Positions 10,863 through 22,900 of a DNA stretch of 64,000 nucleotides are shown here, piece by piece. Positions within the stretch are counted from its first letter, which is position 1, and each line of letters begins with the position of its first letter. This DNA comes from Helichrysum umbraculigerum (lineage: Eukaryota > Streptophyta > Magnoliopsida > Asterales > Asteraceae). The notes beneath the pieces are model-generated. The model was given only the letters and a program-made list of their open reading frames with translations, made no database searches and was not told the DNA's origin. The stretch covers positions 66,894,001-66,958,000 of the forward strand of contig CATIUR010000006.1 of assembly GCA_949592205.1 (NCBI GenBank), given 5' to 3'. The translations under genes were made by a program, and so were the position numbers.

Positions 10863-11900
10863 ATGCCGCCTAAACGACAAACCTACACACAAGCAGAACG
10901 TGACCAATACGCTGAGCAAAGAGTGGCTGAAGCTCTAGCTGCACAAAACCTTACGCGCCTCTGCACCTATAAAGAATTTCTAAACTGTAACCCGCCAACC
11001 TTTGTCGGTACTGAAGGGGCTGTCGGACTGATCCAATGGATCGAAAGGATGGAAGCTGTATTCCGTATTTGCAACTGCCCCGATGGATACAGAGTCAAAT
11101 ACTCCACCTACACTCTTCGAGATAATGCTCTAACCTGGTGGAATGCTCAAGCCCAAACCGTATGGGTCGACACCGCCTATGAACTTTCTTGGGAGGAACT
11201 GAAACAACTGATGAGGGACGAATATTGTCCTAGCGAGGAACTACACCGACTTGAGGATGAACTCTGGCATCTTACCATGAAAAACAACGACATCATGACC
11301 TATACCAATCGTTTTCACCGACTGGCACTCCTTTACCCATCTCTAGTAAACCCAGAAAGCAAACGAATCAAACAATACATCGAAGGACTTCCGGCACAAA
11401 TCGCGGACATGGTTACCTCCTCTAAACCCAACACTATTCGCGACGCCGTTCGCATGGCCCACAACCTCATGGCGCGGGTGGTTCAACGCGGAACCCCCAC
11501 AACTGAAAACCATACACAAAAATGGAATGGCGATTCCAGCACTAGTCATGATCCAACAAATCAACCCGAACCCTTGAAATCTTACCCTTCGGAATACAAA
11601 GGAAAGCGGGGCTATGCGGGGGATAAACCCTTCTGTCACAACTGTAAACGTCACCACTCTGGCCCTTGTGGCTCACCTTGCGAGAGATGCCAACGATTCG
11701 GACACCAAATTCGGGACTGTAGAGTTCCTGCAAATCCCAACGGACAACAAACGTGTTTCAAATGCAACACTCCTGGACATTTCAAGAAAGATTGCCCAAA
11801 TCAGAAACGAAAAATCCTCATGATCGGCTCCGGAGGGACCGGACGAAACCGCAGCAATATCACGGGTATGTCCCTATTCGATACTAAACCTTCAAATTAA
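10863..11900 (+). CDS. Gag polyprotein of TR-GAG copy 1 (intact, 345 aa)
   Basis: The start is the ATG at 10863 (MPPKRQTYTQAERDQY), matching the MPPK start of the Tekay gag. The N-terminal two-thirds is the retrotransposon gag domain (GTEGAVGLIQWIERMEAVF, NALTWWNAQAQT, SWEELKQLMRDEYCP). Near residues 272-311 are two CCHC zinc knuckles, CERCQRFGHQIRDC and CFKCNTPGHFKKDC, used to bind RNA. The frame is fully open and ends soon after the second knuckle, where a protease would begin in an autonomous element, in a short tail ending LFDTKPSN. Keeping an open gag without pol fits the TR-GAG class. It should assemble particles but needs enzymes in trans. Confidence 0.9.
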   Translation: MPPKRQTYTQAERDQYAEQRVAEALAAQNLTRLCTYKEFLNCNPPTFVGTEGAVGLIQWIERMEAVFRICNCPDGYRVKYSTYTLRDNALTWWNAQAQTVWVDTAYELSWEELKQLMRDEYCPSEELHRLEDELWHLTMKNNDIMTYTNRFHRLALLYPSLVNPESKRIKQYIEGLPAQIADMVTSSKPNTIRDAVRMAHNLMARVVQRGTPTTENHTQKWNGDSSTSHDPTNQPEPLKSYPSEYKGKRGYAGDKPFCHNCKRHHSGPCGSPCERCQRFGHQIRDCRVPANPNGQQTCFKCNTPGHFKKDCPNQKRKILMIGSGGTGRNRSNITGMSLFDTKPSN

Positions 11901-12496
11901 ACACAACGTTTCAATCGACGGGAATGTCGATTCCAAAATAATATCAATTAAGCTAAACGTGAAAGCTAGAGTTTGCTTTCAGCAGACCATCCGACTGAAC
12001 GAATTTCCAACAATAACGTAGGTACGCCTTCCCTCGAAACAAAACTTCTCAATTCGGGCTACACCGAACGGTACTTTTACTCATTAACATCGCTTTTAAC
12101 CTACTTAATGCCAAGTGCATCATTGGGCTAGTTGACTTGGGCCCCCGTAAAACTTAACGCTTGCTTTCAGTGAACTAAACAGACCGAACGTTTACCAATC
12201 ATCTGGTCCTGATAGGACAACTCACCGAACGGTCACGTTGTGACAACCATCTAGTCCCGAATGGACTACAAGGTAAACGGTTCCCCAGTAACCACAACTT
12301 AAACATGTAAGCAACATAGTCAGAAGGTGACTACAACGATAAACCATAACACAGTCATGGATTGACTGCCCTTCAACCTCGTTATAAGACATGATATGTC
12401 TAATACCTACTCGATAAATTCCTCATACGTACATTGCTCCCCAGACTCCGCGCGACCACGGCTTCACACGAAATTTCGGGACGAAATTTTATTAAC
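11901..12496 (+). other. 3' non-coding part of TR-GAG copy 1
   Basis: No ORF or pol remnant is recognisable. Mini-hairpins continue: AATCGACGGGAATGTCGATT (11913-11932), GTCCTGATAGGAC (12206-12218), GTCACGTTGTGAC (12232-12244), AGTCAGAAGGTGACT (12319-12333), CAGTCATGGATTGACTG (12352-12368). At 12471-12488 is AAATTTCGGGACGAAATT, a palindrome also present next to the PPT of the autonomous element. Confidence 0.7.
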
Positions 12497-12506
12497 GAGG
12501 GGAGAA
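12497..12506 (+). other. polypurine tract, TR-GAG copy 1
   Basis: GAGGGGAGAA directly precedes the 3' LTR and would prime plus-strand DNA synthesis. Confidence 0.88.
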
Positions 12507-15500
12507 TGTAACACCTCGTCAAAAAGTCAAATTTCGCGCCAAACTTTAATTTTAGGTAATTGTATTATTATATGCAATTGTAACCAAGTAATCAAATTTT
12601 TGTAAATAATGTTTAATCATAAAGATTTAACATTTAACATCTGGACCAAAATATTAAACATTTCAAAAACGTAAGTCGTTTTAATTCAAACGCATCTTAA
12701 TTATTCATGACCGCTCGAAAAACCAACAATTAAACTTCCCTTTCAAAATAGTATTTTATAAACTACCTTCACAAATAAACATTTCAAGATAATATAAATA
12801 AATTTTAGAATTTAAAATATTATTTTAAATTACATAGGACAAATTAAACACGGATATTTTGTACTGTGGTTGGAGACCACAATCCACGCAATGGGGATCT
12901 GAGTTGACAAAACCCAAATCCCCTCCCCATTTCATCTCATTTTCATCATCTTCTCCACCTCATTTTCTCTCTAAAATAATCACCACCAATCACCGCCACC
13001 ACCACCGGATTCCACCGCCACCACCATCAACATACATTTTCGTAATCACCATCAAGAGAGGAACAACATTAACAAAGACAACACCCTCGTTTTCTTCCTC
13101 GTTTGGCCTCGATTCGCATTTGTAAGAAATTCCTAAATTTTTAGATTTAATCATTTTGGTGTAATGTTTGGGTGTAAAAATGTTTACCCAACTTAGTTAT
13201 AACCTAAACAACAAAGAAAACATGATTTTACAGCTCAAAAATGCGTTTGATTTGTGATTTTGATCGGAAAAACGCGACAGTCGCTGGTTTCTGGGCTGGT
13301 GTTCATCTATGCGACACAACGCTTGTGTCGCATGTTGTGTCGCATAATTCCATTTGTGTCGTATCTTATGTCGTACGCTATGTCGCATCTTGTGTCGCAG
13401 ACTTTATTCGACACAACCCTTATGTCGCTGTTGAATCAGCATCGCAAGCTTTTGCGACACAACCACTGTGTCGCAGAGCTCTTGTGTCGCACTCTATGCG
13501 ACACAACCCTTGTGTCGCATGACTAACTTTTGTGTCGCATGTTATGTCGCAGAAAACAGAAAATAGCCACATTTTTCTAAGTCTCGGGAAACGTTTTCAA
13601 ATGACAATTTAAATATGATACGACTTATACTCAAAACAAATATACTTTATAAAGTATACGAAAACTCAAACCTAATAATAATAGGAATTATTATTACGAA
13701 TCATCGATAACGAACCACACTTACAAACATATGAAATCTCTCGTGTTTAGGACACTAGGAGATTACTATCGGTACGACTCGCTACATTAGGACGCTAGCT
13801 TCTCAGGTGAGTTCATAGCCCCACTCTTTTACTGTTTTCCAACTGATTTCGGGGCGGGAATGCATACTCCTGTTTTACTACTTTCCACTGTATAAATCTT
13901 TACAAATGTTTTATAATAGTTTACGGTAACGGTGCTAGATTACGACAGCTATGAACCATTTGACCATACTTAGAGATATTAAGTATGACCGTGTTAGAAA
14001 CACCTAGAATTATATTACATATGATATCTAGGGAGTAAACGCCTCACTACATCAGTTAATTGCTAATTACCAGTAATGACCGGTGGACTTATGAACACCA
14101 ACTAGAGGCACCGACTCGCTAGTTTAGCGTTGACTACCTTTATGAACTAGCGGATGACTTTGACTAAGTACTGTAAGTACTTCCCGACAGTTAAGTGACG
14201 TGTTAACATACTTTGGCTTTACACATTACTCCAGACAAACTAGGTGACGTAGATACGTACCTAACAGATGATTATGATTTACCCCTATACCTAGGTGACA
14301 TTCCTACTGTTCTTAGTAAGATTTACTACTGTGAATTACGAAACAACTTGAGGTACTGTTGAGTGCCTGTAACACTTCACTAGCCTTGGGCTAAATTTAC
14401 TTACGGGCGTGTCGTGTACTGCCAAAACGATTACTTACATCTCCTGCGGGAGAATAACGGACGCTGTCACTATATGTGAAGCAAAACGATGCCACGGTGG
14501 GTGGCACAAAAACGATACCAATGTGGTTAGTATTACGGATTTACAAACGAGCTCACGATACCACGGTGGGTGGTACAACCGACTTACGAGCTGAGGGCTC
14601 ACGATACCACGGTGGGTGGTACAACTTACTTACGAGCTGGATGCTCACACTCAGCAACGGACCGACGAACTATTACAGTCGGGGTCGTTGCCTCAGCATA
14701 TGAATTTATGCTCTATCGTAGTTCTGCGGAACTGCACGGTTACTCATTTCAGCATATGGACTTATGCTTTACTTACTTTCAGCAACGGACCTACGAATTA
14801 TTACGGTCGGGGTCGTTGGCTCGATAACTGGCTAATTTACTTAAGCGTTGTCCTGCGGGACATAACTTGACATTTCCTTTGGGGGATACCCATTACCATC
14901 ACTGTAGGTGATTACTAGATACTTACGAGTCGGAGACTCAGGAAATTACGAGATTTTGCTCACTTGACCGTACTTACAAACTGTACCGATATGACACGAT
15001 TTCAGAATAAATAACTTGATTACGTTGCCGGGGTGCAACCTTTCATGCCAGGTGGCATTGTGACTTACTAATACTAGAGGAACCAATACTTAGAAATATA
15101 CAAATTTACCGTACCATATTGCCGGGGAGCAATACAGTCTGTCTACGGATTCTTCCCGTTTGACCTTTTAGACCAGTAGCATGACAGTTAGTCATTTTAC
15201 GCCACACCTGTATACGTATTGCCAGGTGGCAATAACTTATCTGATAACACACCCTCTGGGAATTGGTTCCCTTTTTCTTGACTAGAAACCTACTGATTAG
15301 GTTCACCTGTTTACCATAAACTTCTCACAATTACCTCGAGGGGTAATCAATACTATATAAACTGTTAAACTGATTTACATTTCTGAACGAAATACATATT
15401 TCTTGAACTTCTTGTTATTACAAATTACTTGTGAACTCACCAGCTTTCCAGCTGACGTTTTAGTGTGCATTCTCAGGTACACTGCTGTAGTAGGATTGGC

Positions 15501-15734
15501 CTGTCGCATATTTTCAACACTCAGGACATTTATTGCATTTACTTCAGTACTAGTAGAATGTAATACTACTTTTATGCGAACTCGCAACTTGTAAACACTT
15601 AAATTTCAGAAATGTATAACTATTTTCAAACGTCTCATTTAGAGTTGTTCATTGTATATCTTCGTGCTTGTGATATTTAATTTGGTAACACCCGACCCGA
15701 TCGCTTCCGCAACCCGAAATTTGAGGGTGTTACA
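12507..15734 (+). repeat. 3' LTR of TR-GAG copy 1
   Basis: It is 3228 bp, the same length as the 5' LTR, with scattered substitutions (for example AAGTCAAATTTCG against AAGTCAGATTTCG near the start). It repeats the GCGACAC array (13302-13563), the splice-like block (13802-13812) and the hairpin cluster (about 14430-15350). Confidence 0.92.
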
Positions 15735-15925
15735 GATCAGTTCAATTGGTGATACTAAGTTGAAAGACTTAGTATTAAAGGGATTCAAGTTCGAATCCAA
15801 CAACCTACCTGGTGGATATTACTAAATCCACAGGTGATGGGTTGGGGTGCATTGGGCTGCAGACCTAGCCCAGTGGGCCTCAATAGTAACACTGCCCGCA
15901 CGTGGTCCAGGTACGGGTCTTATGG
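15735..15925 (+). mobile_element. tRNA-derived SINE-like insertion at the 3' LTR end
   Basis: This 191-bp sequence is absent from the 5' LTR. It carries a pol III A-box-like word CAGTTCAATTGG (15738-15749) and a B-box AGTTCGAATCC (15788-15798), as in tRNA-derived SINEs. It is bracketed by direct repeats GGGTGTTACA: the LTR end at 15725-15734 and a second copy at 15926-15935. That explains why the LTR element's TSD (ATATT) only reappears at 15936. There is no obvious A- or T-tail at its 3' end, which is atypical. Confidence 0.65.
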
Positions 15926-17493
15926 GGGTGTTACAATATTTACGTGTACGCGATTAATTATAATCGTGCAATTTCGAATCGGATGAAATTCGACATTTCT
16001 AATACGAACGTTGGTGAAAAACTTTTCTAAATAATGTGAAATTATTAAGAATAAACATTATTTACTTTGGATTATTTCAATTTTATCAAAAACATATTAC
16101 GTTTTGTGTAAAATGTAACCGACGTGACGAAAACGCGCGAAACACCCCCGATAATTGAACGAAACCCGAATTATATTTTAATAACTTAAAATGAATTATT
16201 TTGAATAAAACTTCCATAAAAAATATCGTGATTTAAATCGTTAACAAAACGTAATAAATTATACGTTACGCGATTAAACGAACGACGAAACGAACGGGTA
16301 AATAAGCACCACGTGTTACGTAACTTTGGGAGCAAGATTTAAACACCCACTTAGAGTGGGACCCACCGAAATCTGCCCAAGAGGGCAGCCCATACCACCC
16401 TCACTTCTTTGTTCATTACTCCACTCCACTCCCACCATTCTCACTTAACCATTTCACACTCTTCCACATTTCTCTCTACCTCTCATCTCTCTCTCTCCCT
16501 AAAATCAGCTAGAACACCACCACCACACCATCAAAAACCACCACCATCATCCCTCTCATCCACCATCTTTGTCAAGAAAGAAAAGCGAGGAAACGATCAC
16601 CAAAACGAGCACATCATCATCATCTCTTTCGTTCCTTCATCCAACGTTGTAAGAACTTCACAACCCTTCTAAAATACTTGTAATATGTATGTTTACATGT
16701 TTTAGTAACCACTCAACAAGGATATGTGCAAAACATAAGTCGAAACGCGTTTTAAAACACGATATAACCATCTCACTTTTTTGTCCAGAAACTGTAACAA
16801 CTTCAATTATTTTTATAAAAATCATTTCTCAACTAAAATGGACGTTTCCTAACTCTAAAATGAAGTTCAAGAAGTTAAATTTCTAACAAAATTATTTTCG
16901 TGACTTTTTGACTCCGTATACTACCCGAAAACATGTTTCTCCGATGACGTATAATTACTGTTCCGGGGGAATGAAAACTTTGCTCACTTCTCGAGCCTAT
17001 AACTCGAGTTCTAGAGCTCAAAAACGTGTGAGGCTTTTTTCTATGAACTACAAAATATGTTAACTTTAAAAATTTCTTCTATAGAGTTTCCTGAAAATAC
17101 ACGGATTTTGCTCAGTAATTATGTTTATACACTTGTATCCGGATTGATCAATATTGGACCTCGGGGGATTTGCTATTTTATTTAACCGAATTATCGATGC
17201 CTAAAAATTATGGAAAAATTACACAAAGTAGCTAAGATATAATAGAATAACTATGATTTTTCTCGGAATTTAATTCGGAATTTAACTTAGTGAAAACGAG
17301 GCTCGAAACGAAGTAAAAAATTTGTCAACAAAACCACAAGGATTGTTTTTATAACAACATTAAAAGCGACACTTTCAGCTAACCAAAAAACGTAACGATA
17401 ATTTTTATGAACTCTATAAATATATTTACGACTTATGTAAAAGTTTCGAGTCAAATCGAGTACGTTGGACCATGTTTCTAAAAACGAAAAACA

Positions 17494-17750
17494 CTAACAG
17501 CCGATCCTGCGAACCGAGCTCGATCTCAGTTCGCACCTCATGCTGCGAGTTGAGATCTTGCGTGTTGACCCCTTGACCTGCGACTTGACCTTTGACCTGC
17601 GATCTGATCTTGACTTGCGAACTGACCCTTGACCTGCGAATTGAACTTGTCTTGCGAGTTGAACCGCGAGCTGAGTTGTATTGCGACTTGACTTGCGAAT
17701 TGACTTTGCCCTGCGATTTGAGATCTTGCGAACTGAATAGTCTGTTAGCA
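17494..17750. repeat. TGCGA-rich short repeat cluster in the solo LTR
   Basis: About fifteen copies of words such as TGCGAGTTGA, TGCGACTTGACC and TGCGAATTGA occur at irregular 15-25-base spacing. It sits where other LTRs carry the GCGACAC array, after the leader-like CT-rich part, so it looks like a third version of the same feature. Confidence 0.7.
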
Positions 17751-19427
17751 ACCTAAGTACATTAACTAAGTATCGAATCCGCGTAACGACAAATATACCT
17801 TATACGACACTACTTGAACATGCAAATACATATACTTTATAAGTATACAATGAAACAAACATAATAATAATGTCTTCGGAAATTATTATTACATAACGTC
17901 ACCAACGGGCCGTACACATTTTCAAACTACAAACGCAAACACTAAACAAACACTTGGACATTACCTAGTTGAGTGGACAACTAGCATAGATGGTCTTTTG
18001 AGACATCCACTTACTTACTTACTTGCTTACTTACAACCTTACGCGTTTAGGATGCTAGAAGGTTGTAGGGTTTGGAGAACCAACTTACGGAATTACATCC
18101 GGGATACTCGTTTGATTACACAAACGTAGCTTACTTACTATACTTAGATGAGTCTCATAGCCCCACTTTTACTGCTTTTTACTTTGGGGTGAGATTACAT
18201 GCTCTGTTTTTATGAACACAAGTAACTGAAAACACTTATACGTATTGCATGAGTAAAACTACGATTCCACTACGATTCCGGCCTCAAACAAATTTCATAT
18301 CTCGTTAATACTAAGCACGAAAATTATGGATAGATCTATCGGGAATTGACCTTCCGCCGTCTTGGTTAGTCGCTCTAACTACTATACGGACGTATAATAT
18401 TTCGTAATTGAGTGTACTGAGATGCACTTACTAGAGGCACCAACTACGGTTAAGCTTCGGACTATGAGCTCATGACAATATTGTACTACTTTGGCAACTG
18501 TGCTACTATGATAACTCTGAAATCTTGTGTTCTAAACTACGATATTACTATGATTTCAACTATGCAAACCTATGAGCTCACCAACTTTATGTTGACCTTT
18601 TAGCATTTAATTCTCAGGTTCATAGGTGCAGTAGGATGCTTTTGGAAGCACTAGCTCGAGTCGCATATTTTATAAACAACGGAGATTTTATTGCATTATT
18701 ATTTTGTAATAGTGATTATGTACTGGAATCTCTAGGCTTTTCGCGAACTCGCAATCTATGTAAACACTTTGGTGATCTATGAATTATTTTTAAATTGTAT
18801 TTTCAAAACGACGCATATAAAGGTCGTTCGATATAACTTTGTGTGATGATTACTAATTAGTCGCGCCCCAATCCGACTTCCGCTGAACAGTAAATTTGGG
18901 GGTGCGACATCAATTTTTCGAATTCGGTTTAACCAAAAACCAAATTGAAAACCGAATTCAATTTAATAAATATATTATTATTTATATTTTAATATATCTA
19001 TGTGATTTTTCAAATTCGACTGAAGACTTGAAGAGTTTAATATTTTGAAAGTTTAAATTTTTTAACTCCCATGTATTTGTGAAAAATAAATGTTTTGTTT
19101 GAATACTAAAATTCACGTACATTGACAGTTTTACGTTTTCTAAACTTGAATTTGGCTAACACATAATAATTATTAATAGTTAGATATATATGTATCGTAT
19201 AATCGTGCATATTTCTTAGTTTTGTATGTTGAAGGGTGTTTTTGAAAAAATGGAAAAAAAAATAGGTTTTAACCGAAACTGAACCGAATTCGAATTCGGT
19301 TTTCGGTTCGGTTACGGTTCGGTTTTCAATTTAAATTCGATTTTCAGTTCGGTTTTTGGTTTTGCTTCAATAATTTTCAAAACCGAATACACCGTAAACC
19401 GAACCGATGAACACCCCTGCCAAACGT

Positions 19428-19957
19428 TGTTTGACGGATTAGACCTTTGTGAAACCGAAACTGAAAATAGCAGCTTTAAGTGTAAGTATCAAAACTTGAA
19501 GGACCAGATTCACAACTAGAGCAAACCACAAGCACTGTTTTTGTAATTTACAAAAAGAAGAAGCAAATGATGATGCAACGTCAAAAGTAAAGGCAGCACC
19601 GTTTAACACGCTTAACGCGTATCATTCTGTAAAAATTAAAAAAAAAAAAAAAAAAAAATCAGTGACACTTCTGCAACCTTCTTCCCCTTTTTTGTAATTA
19701 ATTAAAAATATTAAATTAATATTTACAGACATAAACAATTACTTCATACGTACGATTTCTACGAACCTTTTTGCATTATAGATCTGTTTTCCCCTTGATT
19801 CTCGCTCAGATTGATAATAATAGATATAGATTTACTGGTATATCTATATATATGTACTCTCATTGAATCTGTGTTTATATTTGCATCCTTTTGACTAGAC
19901 TTGCTTAATCAATTTGCTTTTTATTTGTTTCCCAGGGTTTGTTTTGGATTATCATAA
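19428..19957 (+). promoter_or_regulatory. upstream region and 5'UTR of RABC1
   Basis: This 530-bp stretch lies between the hAT-like MITE and the RABC1 ATG. It includes a long A run (about 19627-19658). A pyrimidine-rich stretch ending TTTCCCAG at about 19935 could be the acceptor of a 5'UTR intron, although the donor is not clear. I cannot place a TATA box with confidence. Confidence 0.4.
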
Positions 19958-22900
19958 ATGGATTCATCTTCAGGATCAGAATTTGATTATTTGTTCAAGT
20001 TGTTGATGATTGGTGATTCAGGTGTTGGTAAAAGTAGTCTTCTTTTAAGTTTCACTTCTGATCAATTTGAAGAACTATCTCCTACCATTGGTAAGCCAAT
20101 TGTATATTATTTATACGTGTATGTTTGTTTTTACTGAATTTGTTTGTTAAATAAACACGATAAATGATAAGTGTGATGGCTGAAATTAGGGTTCAGAGTG
20201 TTTACATGTGATATCTGCGCTTACATTAATGTTAAAGTATAACTTCATATGTACGCAAAGATTGTAGGGTTATGCAATATATACCTTTGGTAGTGAAATT
20301 TATTGTCAGAAAGGAGGTTATGCTGTATGTACTGCCATTGAAGTTTTTGATGTGATTGTGGATATATATACATATTACCGGGCAATTTACGTATCCACCA
20401 GGGATCCCTGCACATGGACAAGATATGATGGGGTGGTTTAACATGCCTTAACAAAATGAATTTCTTATAGCAATACAGGCATGGACCAGTTCTTTCGTAT
20501 GACGTTGTTTATTGACAGACAATGCATATTTGTGTATGATCATGCATATACCTTTATTTTATCATGTATATATAGGTGGCAATACAGTGATTTGCTCTGT
20601 CAGACTGTATAGAAGCTTATGAAGGTGACCAGTATTAATTTTTGACATATAAATAGATATTTGAAGTTGAGAGTACCTGAGTTTTGGTAACATTGATGAT
20701 GTAGATGTGTGTTTTCCTTTTCAAAGTGGCTCAAGAATCTTATTCTAGGATCTTTAGTCGAAGTCCACGTTCAATATACACAGAGGTACTCAAATTATTG
20801 AAGGTTTAGCTAGAATATGTGTATTGGTTCATGAACAAACCTAAACATGTTTTACAAACCAGTTGCAGTTTGCAAGTATTTCTGGTTGTGCTAATGAAGA
20901 TGTGTGAGTTGGTCTTTTAGAGTTGATGTCATGGTGCTCAGGTTGTCTGACCATACAATTTTACTTATAAGCTTCAAAAAGAAAATAGGTATTCAGAGCT
21001 TTGAAGGGTTTTACTTAATTTCATGAAATCACCTTAGGGTATTGACAAATAAATCTACATCTGAGGGTTGGTAAATGGTGATTTAGACATCTCCGTTTAG
21101 GATCGGTTGAGAAGTACGAGGATATGAGATGTTAATGTAAATGTATGCCGTGATGCTAAAAGATATCTCATTACAGTTATGGGTTCTTATTCTTCATTTA
21201 TTTTTCAGTTTGTTCAGAGGATGTAACAACAAAGAACAGGACAGTAGTAATTTGAAAGTTGTTGGGAAAAGGGTTTAAAAGGTGATGCATGATTTAGATG
21301 TAACCTTATACTGACAGTTGATATATAAAGCAGTTCTTTCTGTTGAGGGAGCTTTGTCTTTGTGTCTTGTATGGTTTTTTCATATTGTACAAGTCGTTTT
21401 TCATATTATCCTTACTGCTACTGTGAATCGGATTCCCTACTTTAATGCTCGTTTTCTTTCTAAGTATTATGTTAAAATAAGAAATTGGATGAAAAAGAAA
21501 TGAATAATGGACATGGGTTACATTCATGCTATATTTCTTTCTAAGTATCATGTTAAGATTAGAAATATGATGAAAAAGAAATGAATGATGGACATGGGTA
21601 CTTCTGCTCCACGCCTCTTCACCCAATGTTCAAGTACATTAAGAGCATCTTTTGATTGTAAAATGTCTTTATACTTTAAGTATGTTAAGAGCTTCTTTGG
21701 ATTGTTAAATGTCTTTTTAGGACTGTAGTTACTGGGTCCTTTACAGAGTTGGTTTATTAGCTGAACTTTGATTGCTCATCATTATATGTTCACGTTTTGC
21801 AGGGGTGGATTTCAAGGTGAAATATGTTACAATTGGGGGAAAGAAGTTAAAGCTTGCTATTTGGGATACTGGTAATAAATTGTGATGTGTTGCGAGCCTT
21901 TTCTTAATAAACCTCTTTTCTTCTTGTTGTTTGTAACTGTTTTATAGGTTTCATTTTTCTTGTTTTGTCCGCAGTCCGCATTCACTTCTTCCTTCTTCAT
22001 ATTAGTATTAGTAACTGAGTGGAGACATTGTAATCTGAGTGGATATACAAGATTTCGCATGTCATAGTTTGGGGTTGGTTGGACATTAGATGTTAGTTGT
22101 ACGTGATTCTTTTTTATGTGGCTTTTTTACTTATCATTCATCTAAACCAAAACATGTATAGGGAGGAGGTAGAATTCTGAAGATTAACATTAACAGATAT
22201 GATCTTAAGAGATGAAGAATTAGTCAACATTCACTTTTCATGACTTCTACTTTTGTAACATATAGCACTATCAATACACTAATTATCTAATAAGTAGGTG
22301 GGAAATCTGTAATAAATGTTACATAATTTTGAGCTTCACTTTAGAGAGGGAGAGAGTGTTGATAACACCACAATTTACTTAAGTGGGGTATATGAAAGAA
22401 GGAATTAGTCCATTGGTCTTGGACTAAGCTCTAGTGCTTCAGTTTTTATATGAATTACCAACTTGTTATCGGTTTTCATGATATAGCATATATTTATGCC
22501 TTTAGCGTTTACCAATCCAAATCTTTTCTCTGTGAAACACCAATTCTCTAGAGAGATCAAAATCAATTTAGCAAGACATGTTAAGAGATTTTGAGTGGGT
22601 TAAACACCAGTTACTGCCGTAAATAACTGAATTTACTTTGAAAAAACTACTACTTCTGGCGTTAAAGCCCATCCTATGTTCTGCTTTTAGTCTACTACTC
22701 CATGCATTCATATTTCGTTGTTTAGCTAATGGTTCAGTATGTTTGTGATTATTATATAGTAGTAATTAAAAGTAAAATTTAGATGTTGAACAATTATTTA
22801 CATGGCTTCTCAGTTTTGAGAGCTAAAGTGTAAAATTATTTTAACTTCTTTATTTGCAGCTGGGCAGGAACGATTCAGAACTCTAACTAGTTCATATTAT

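Larger units (their letters stand above)
6416..15935 (+). mobile_element. non-autonomous gag-only LTR retrotransposon (TR-GAG type), copy 1
   Basis: It has two 3228-bp LTRs (6416-9643 and 12507-15734), a Met-tRNA PBS, a 1.2-kb leader, an intact gag ORF, a short 3' non-coding part and a PPT. The internal region is only 2863 bp and has no protease, RT, RNase H or integrase. The flanks are ATATT (6411-6415 and 15936-15940) once a later SINE-like insert at the 3' LTR end is accounted for. The LTRs differ at perhaps 1% of sites by eye, so it is older than the two LTR elements between 40 and 57 kb. It would need an autonomous helper to move. Confidence 0.88.
6308..18909 (+). mobile_element. solo LTR (TGTGACACCC...GGTGCGACA), split by a nested element
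   Basis: The LTR occupies 6308-6415 and 15941-18909 (about 3.08 kb after removing the nested element). Flanks are TCAAT at 6303-6307 and 18910-18914, a perfect 5-bp target duplication. No PBS, PPT or coding region adjoins either end, so it is a solo LTR produced by LTR-LTR recombination. Blocks such as TTAGTCCTATGTTAGGCTAA, AACGTTGGTGA and CTCATAGCCCCACTTTTACTG match, diverged, the Tekay LTRs elsewhere in the window. Confidence 0.85.
6217..19419. mobile_element. hAT-like MITE of GAACCGA-rich sequence, split by nested insertions
   Basis: The outer ends are TAGGGGTGTTCA (6217) and TGAACACCCCTG (ending 19419), near-perfect inverted repeats with the hAT-type CAGGG start. They are flanked by identical 8-bp direct repeats CCAAACGT (6209-6216 and 19420-19427). 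The element's own DNA is 6217-6307 and 18915-19419 (about 0.6 kb) and is full of CCGAACCGAA / TTCGGTTCGG words. Everything between is a later insertion. It lies about 540 bp upstream of the RABC1 start codon. Confidence 0.82.

Noticed and set aside
15735..15935. Possibility that the TR-GAG 3' LTR is simply 201 bp longer than its 5' LTR
   Set aside because: The 5' LTR joins the PBS directly after TGTTACA at 9643, and the extra segment is bracketed by a 10-bp duplication of the LTR end, so a later insertion fits better.
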